Below are positions 60,378 to 64,000 of a stretch of 64,000 nucleotides of DNA, in pieces (positions within the stretch are counted from its first letter, which is position 1; each line of letters begins with the position of its first letter). The notes beneath the pieces were generated by a model. It was not told where the DNA came from and did not search any database. It was given only the letters and a program-made list of their open reading frames with translations. Position numbers and translations under genes: made by a program. This stretch comes from Pseudoxanthomonas gei (lineage in GTDB: Bacteria > Pseudomonadota > Gammaproteobacteria > Xanthomonadales > Xanthomonadaceae), in assembly GCF_010119615.1 (NCBI RefSeq), contig NZ_QOVG01000001.1, positions 310,001 to 374,000 of the forward strand, given 5' to 3'.

Positions 60378-61094
60378 TCAGACGGCAAACGTTTCGGGCC
60401 AGAGGAAATAGGCGCCGAAGCGGGGGCTCATGCGGAACTCGCCTCCGGCCTGCTTGCCTTTGTCGGTGAGGTGGGGTTTGCCGGACTTCAGTTCCAGGTG
60501 GCCGTTCTCCAGCAACTGGTCTGTCAGCGCGGCGGTCTTCAGCCCCAGCTTACGGGCCAGTTTGGAGGTGGTGAGCTTGCCGCCGGCATCGCCCTCCTCC
60601 GTGCCTGCTTCCTCCTGCTCCTCCGGCTTCTGTTCGGTTGCCGTGTCTACCCGCTCCATGGAAATACGGACTTCTTCGCTGATGCGGATGATGCGCGAGG
60701 CTTCTTCGTAGGCATCCCGGTACAGCTCGCTGTCTTCGGAACGACGGATGAGGATGCCCATCTCGTTGTTGTTGACCTGGCTGAACTCGTAGAGGTTTAG
60801 GCTGGTGATGATGCACAGCTCTTCGTTGAGGTAGCACTTGGCATGCAGATTCTTGCAGAAGCTGGTGCGGATGTAGGTCTGCTCGCGCAGCCAGCTGATC
60901 TCGGCCGGCTGCAGCTCGCTCTTGCCGTAGACCATGCGCACGTCGATCTTGAGGCGGTTCTTGTCGGCCAGGAGTTCTTTCACCCGGTCGTTGATCTTCA
61001 GATAGGGGCTGATCAGGATCAGCCGGTCCTTTGCGTCCTTGATCAGCTCTTCCAGAAAGTAGTTGGTGGCGCTGGTGTTGAGGAACTTGGCCAA
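60378..61094 (-). CDS. PLD-like protein with C-terminal winged-helix-like domain
   Basis: 238 residues. One HKD-like motif: His84-Ala-Lys86 ... Glu91 ... Ser98-x-Asn100 (NLHAKCYLNEELCIITSLN). The usual Asp is Glu91, so activity must be tested; single-motif enzymes act as dimers. Then an acidic linker (about 145-170) and a winged-helix-like end (TTSKLARKLGLKTAALTDQL, LENGHLELKSGKPHLTDKGK). It may be a DNA nuclease or a nucleic-acid-binding partner. Same strand and about 290 bp after HerA. Confidence 0.8.
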   Translation of the reverse strand: MAKFLNTSATNYFLEELIKDAKDRLILISPYLKINDRVKELLADKNRLKIDVRMVYGKSELQPAEISWLREQTYIRTSFCKNLHAKCYLNEELCIITSLNLYEFSQVNNNEMGILIRRSEDSELYRDAYEEASRIIRISEEVRISMERVDTATEQKPEEQEEAGTEEGDAGGKLTTSKLARKLGLKTAALTDQLLENGHLELKSGKPHLTDKGKQAGGEFRMSPRFGAYFLWPETFAV

Positions 61095-61156
61095 AAGATG
61101 TCCTTTCTTAATTTATTGGAGCAACGCTGCCTGCACAACCCATAGTGTCCAGGCGC

Positions 61157-61185
61157 TTCCGGAAGGCGGGTCAAGACCCGCTCTA
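61157..61185 (-). repeat. REP element, head mutated
   Basis: TTCCGGAAGGCGGGTCAAGACCCG then CTCTA (+ strand). The GTAG head is altered. It lies in the 287-bp gap between HerA and the PLD-like gene. A short direct repeat with CCTC(C/T)GT(A/G)ATTGAC follows at about 61297 and 61316. Confidence 0.7.
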
Positions 61186-61381
61186 AACACTTCAGGAGCC
61201 TCCGGAACTAACCCGCCTTACGAGCGATCAGGTCGCCTTCGGTTTCATCATGGCGCTTGACCTAGATAACAGTATCTACGCTGGTACAAACCCGCCCTCC
61301 GTAATTGACGTGCCCTCTGTGATTGACCCGCTTACGCGGCGGCCTTTGCGAGGTAAAAAGATCCTAAACATTCATTGCAGC

Positions 61382-63145
61382 CTATCCTGCCGCCCTAGTT
61401 TGACTGCGTAAACGTTCGACTGCCTGCCGTATAGCGTCTTCGCTAGGCGCTTGTGATCCCCACTCTCTCCAGAAGTCGCGGGTTGCGCTATCGGGCGCTA
61501 TAGCGGGCATATCTAGCTTGATACGGGACGGCAGTAGCACTGCGTCGCCGAGCATTAAAGCCTCACCAGTATCTAGCAAAGGTAAAATGCTCGTAAGGCC
61601 AGACAGCGAATCGGGCATCAGCCTCTTGATGACACCTTGATCGGTCTCGTTAGTCAATCGCAGCGATAGAAAATTGTTGCACTGACTCAGAATTGTTTTA
61701 CTTACGTCGGAAGGTCGCTGACTGACGACCAACAATGAAAAGCCGTACTTCCGCCCCTCTTTTGCAATTCTTTCAAAAGCTCCTAAGGCTTGTCGTTGAA
61801 CTGCATCAGCATCGTCACGAACCGGAAGATACAGATGTGCCTCATCACAAAGTAACGTCACTGGCGTGCGTCGCTCTTGGACCATCCAGAACTGAATATC
61901 GTAAAGCAACCTTGCGAGGGTCCCGGTAACAACAGGGAGAACATCTGAAGGCACTTCCGAGAAATCAATTATCTTTATTCCATGACCTCCGTTCGCACCG
62001 AGTAACCGAACAAGCTGACTTGCGAGCCAGTCATAGCTCAGAGCCTGCGCTGGAGGTGAAAACATAAAGCCATACCTGCGATCGCTAAGCTTCGTATCCA
62101 ATCGCGACAGAAACCGAGTTAGCTTGCCCTCCCACTCACCGACTTTCTCGCCTTTACCATCAGCACGCATTGCCTTGTCGGTATTGTCTTTCTCGAGAAG
62201 CTTAACCAAATCATCAATTGAATATGGAATTGGCGAATCGACCGTGAATGTTTTAGCCACTTCCAGCTGATTTTCAACCTTCAATGTTTGCTCTTTTAGA
62301 CTTCTCACGTGATGCGTAAATCGCGAGGCTTGGTTTGGTGCATTCTGATCACTTCGATCCACTATCATGGATAGCATCTCGTCGCGATTCAGAAGCCAAT
62401 AAGGCAGGAAGAGCACATCATCACTGGGTTTTTCTAAATCCCCAGGCCCCGCTATCCTCACCCGAGTTGCAAATCCTTTCTTTGCAGGATCTGCAAGTGG
62501 CGCGTACTCGCCATGCATGTCAAATACTAAAATATTTGGATATTTAAGTTTAGATGCTCGCTCGAGTATCAATGCCACCGCATAGCTCTTTCCCGAACCT
62601 GTACTTCCGAGAATGGCTGCATGTCGCTGGAAGAATTTATCACCACTAGCGATGGCATCTGCAGTCCTATCAGCGACAAATGAGCCCAGCTTCAATCTTT
62701 CGTTCTCGGGATATTCCGCCCCTAACGTGCTCATGAATCTCTGCAGATTTCCGGCCTCAATGACATAACACTCACGATCAATTTGAGGAAAGCTGTCAGC
62801 GCCTCGCTTGAATGTATTCTTTTTTTCGCCGTCAACAGTTCGGAACGTACCTACTAACGCACCTCGAACCAGATCGGTTGGTACGGCTTCGAGAAGAATA
62901 TCCTCCTCCCCGATAGGGAGTTCTGTCGGCAGGTCATCACGAAGACTCCTTGTTACCCGCTCAGTAATCGCAATCAAGAACTCTCGCTCAGTACTTCCTC
63001 GGATGGCGATTAAATTTCCAATCCCAATTCGCGTTAGGAGGACCGAGTTTGAAACATCGATCGTTACGCGACTAGTATCAACTGACACGACTTTTCCGAG
63101 CAAATCTTCCTTCTCGAACTGAAGCGCTGCGGGCACGTCATTCAT
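61382..63145 (-). CDS. HerA-type ATPase/translocase (anti-phage SIR2-HerA module)
   Basis: 587 residues. N-terminal HAS-barrel-like beta domain (about 12-100), then the P-loop at residues 180-187 (GSTGSGKS), FDMHGEYAPL, Walker B VTLLCDEAHLYLP and the C-terminal QCNNFLSLRL/ETDQGVIKRL parts of HerA/FtsK-type hexameric ATPases. Its ATG overlaps the stop of the SIR2 gene by four bases (63142-63145). The codons and base composition are more AT-rich than elsewhere. Co-encoded SIR2 and HerA form the Nezha-type defence complex. Confidence 0.93.
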   Translation of the reverse strand: MNDVPAALQFEKEDLLGKVVSVDTSRVTIDVSNSVLLTRIGIGNLIAIRGSTEREFLIAITERVTRSLRDDLPTELPIGEEDILLEAVPTDLVRGALVGTFRTVDGEKKNTFKRGADSFPQIDRECYVIEAGNLQRFMSTLGAEYPENERLKLGSFVADRTADAIASGDKFFQRHAAILGSTGSGKSYAVALILERASKLKYPNILVFDMHGEYAPLADPAKKGFATRVRIAGPGDLEKPSDDVLFLPYWLLNRDEMLSMIVDRSDQNAPNQASRFTHHVRSLKEQTLKVENQLEVAKTFTVDSPIPYSIDDLVKLLEKDNTDKAMRADGKGEKVGEWEGKLTRFLSRLDTKLSDRRYGFMFSPPAQALSYDWLASQLVRLLGANGGHGIKIIDFSEVPSDVLPVVTGTLARLLYDIQFWMVQERRTPVTLLCDEAHLYLPVRDDADAVQRQALGAFERIAKEGRKYGFSLLVVSQRPSDVSKTILSQCNNFLSLRLTNETDQGVIKRLMPDSLSGLTSILPLLDTGEALMLGDAVLLPSRIKLDMPAIAPDSATRDFWREWGSQAPSEDAIRQAVERLRSQTRAAG

Positions 63146-64000
63146 GGCTCAAAAACCTCCGTGACAAAATATTTAACATCCCATAATTTCAGTTTCGGCA
63201 AAAAAATATGGTTGCGATCAATTATTACTCGACTGCCTTCGACGCCATCTCTAAATTCACGATCAATGGCCATTACGTTCCCATACTTACTGGCGAGATC
63301 CTTAGCCGAATTTGATAGTTCGTACGTTAAAAGCAGCGTGGGCTTGCCGCCTCGTATCGCGGGAGACAAATGAGTCTCCAGATGATCATCATTGAATCCA
63401 TATCCGATGATCAGAAAGCGGCTCGCGCGATCTATGGCGTCATTTGCCCGTGCTCGATGCTGATCAAATGGGCTTTCATATCCATTGCGAAACTTGTTCT
63501 GTCCAGGCGTAATAATTAGTCTGGCAGCACTTTTCAGCTCGCCTTGATAACTTACGGGCACCCCGTTTCGCAAATACCAATCGAGGCTTCCATGGGGCTT
63601 GTAGACGAGCGCCCGAGTTTTGTACTGAAGTATTACTCTTGGTTTCTTATACGTCGCATTTCGACAAAAGCTTAAATGACTCTCCCGCTCATTAAGCGAT
63701 CCAGCAAATCGGCCCGAGAACATCGTATCCACTCCGAGGCCCGCCTCCTCAACCGCGACCTCAATTAGCCGATCATAGTTGGTAGTAATAATTGGCAGCC
63801 CGGAGAAGGGTTTCAGCATGTGTGCTAGCAGCGGAGTAAGGCGCAGAGTCCGCCTCCCTTCGAACACCTCCGAGATTACCGAGCGCTCAGCCTCCGCAAA
63901 AAATACACCTGTCTCGGCGGAGATAGCGGCTTCTAAACGTTGCGACGGTGCCTTCTGAAGCAGCGCCGCCTCTAGACCCTTCTCTTGTATAAGCGCAACT
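63142..64000 (-). CDS. SIR2-domain protein, 5' part outside the window (anti-phage SIR2-HerA module)
   Basis: The frame is open from 64000 to the stop at 63142 and enters from outside, so the N-terminus (start and first Rossmann motifs) is missing. Visible SIR2 marks are LPIITTNYDRLIEVAVEEAG and ALVYKPHGSLDWYL, with RFLIIGYGFNDDHLETHL near the end. SIR2 defence proteins hydrolyse NAD+ during phage infection. Partner is the overlapping HerA gene. Lower G+C than the rest. Confidence 0.9.
   Translation of the reverse strand, partial: VALIQEKGLEAALLQKAPSQRLEAAISAETGVFFAEAERSVISEVFEGRRTLRLTPLLAHMLKPFSGLPIITTNYDRLIEVAVEEAGLGVDTMFSGRFAGSLNERESHLSFCRNATYKKPRVILQYKTRALVYKPHGSLDWYLRNGVPVSYQGELKSAARLIITPGQNKFRNGYESPFDQHRARANDAIDRASRFLIIGYGFNDDHLETHLSPAIRGGKPTLLLTYELSNSAKDLASKYGNVMAIDREFRDGVEGSRVIIDRNHIFLPKLKLWDVKYFVTEVFEP

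Overview
The window is GC-rich, densely coded chromosomal DNA of a gammaproteobacterium, most likely Xanthomonadaceae/Lysobacteraceae (Stenotrophomonas, Pseudoxanthomonas, Luteimonas or Lysobacter group). The reasons are the serC-pheA-aroA cluster, the divergent rluC/rne pair, a granule cluster with an FFLEELY-type protein, patatin and phasin, GTAG-headed REP repeats with a RAYT transposase, and a LysR-controlled RND operon laid out like smeU1VWU2X of Stenotrophomonas.

Layout. 0-8.6 kb: a proline-rich single-pass membrane protein, nfuA, phhB, a TonB-like lipoprotein, rluC, rne and a GacA/UvrY-type regulator. 8.8-19.1 kb: tRNA-Ser(UGA), a LysR/azoR divergent pair, serS, two TonB-C proteins, aroA/pheA/serC, and msrPQ. 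19-29 kb: a lipid-inclusion neighbourhood (FHA protein, PHA-system protein, FFLEELY protein, patatin, phasin, a membrane Mrr-like protein, a two-domain fatty acyl reductase divergent from an acyl-CoA-binding protein and a TetR regulator, and a second phasin). 29-31.8 kb: a TPR protein, small exported proteins and pirin. 31.9-41.7 kb: an efflux operon with three SDR genes and a divergent LysR regulator. 41.9-46.8 kb: a hybrid sensor kinase followed by a REC-EAL c-di-GMP phosphodiesterase. 47-57 kb: small unknown genes, an XRE regulator, an archaeal-type TrmY methyltransferase, a serine hydrolase, a RibD-like reductase, a broken RAYT gene among REP repeats, an SDR and an M20 peptidase.

57-64 kb is accessory DNA. 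It holds an unknown protein, a PD-(D/E)xK-like protein bracketed by two direct ~105-bp repeats, an Mrr-like membrane nuclease, a PLD-like protein with a possible winged-helix tail, and at the window edge a HerA ATPase with an overlapping upstream SIR2-domain gene. The last two match the known SIR2-HerA (Nezha) anti-phage module. Their DNA is visibly more AT-rich than the rest, which suggests recent transfer.

The parts most worth following are the defence island with its possible third component, the duplicated SDR in the efflux operon with palindromic sites at the divergent promoter, the fatty acyl reductase/ACBP/phasin neighbourhood, and the REP/RAYT system. No CRISPR array, rRNA, phage or complete insertion sequence was seen.
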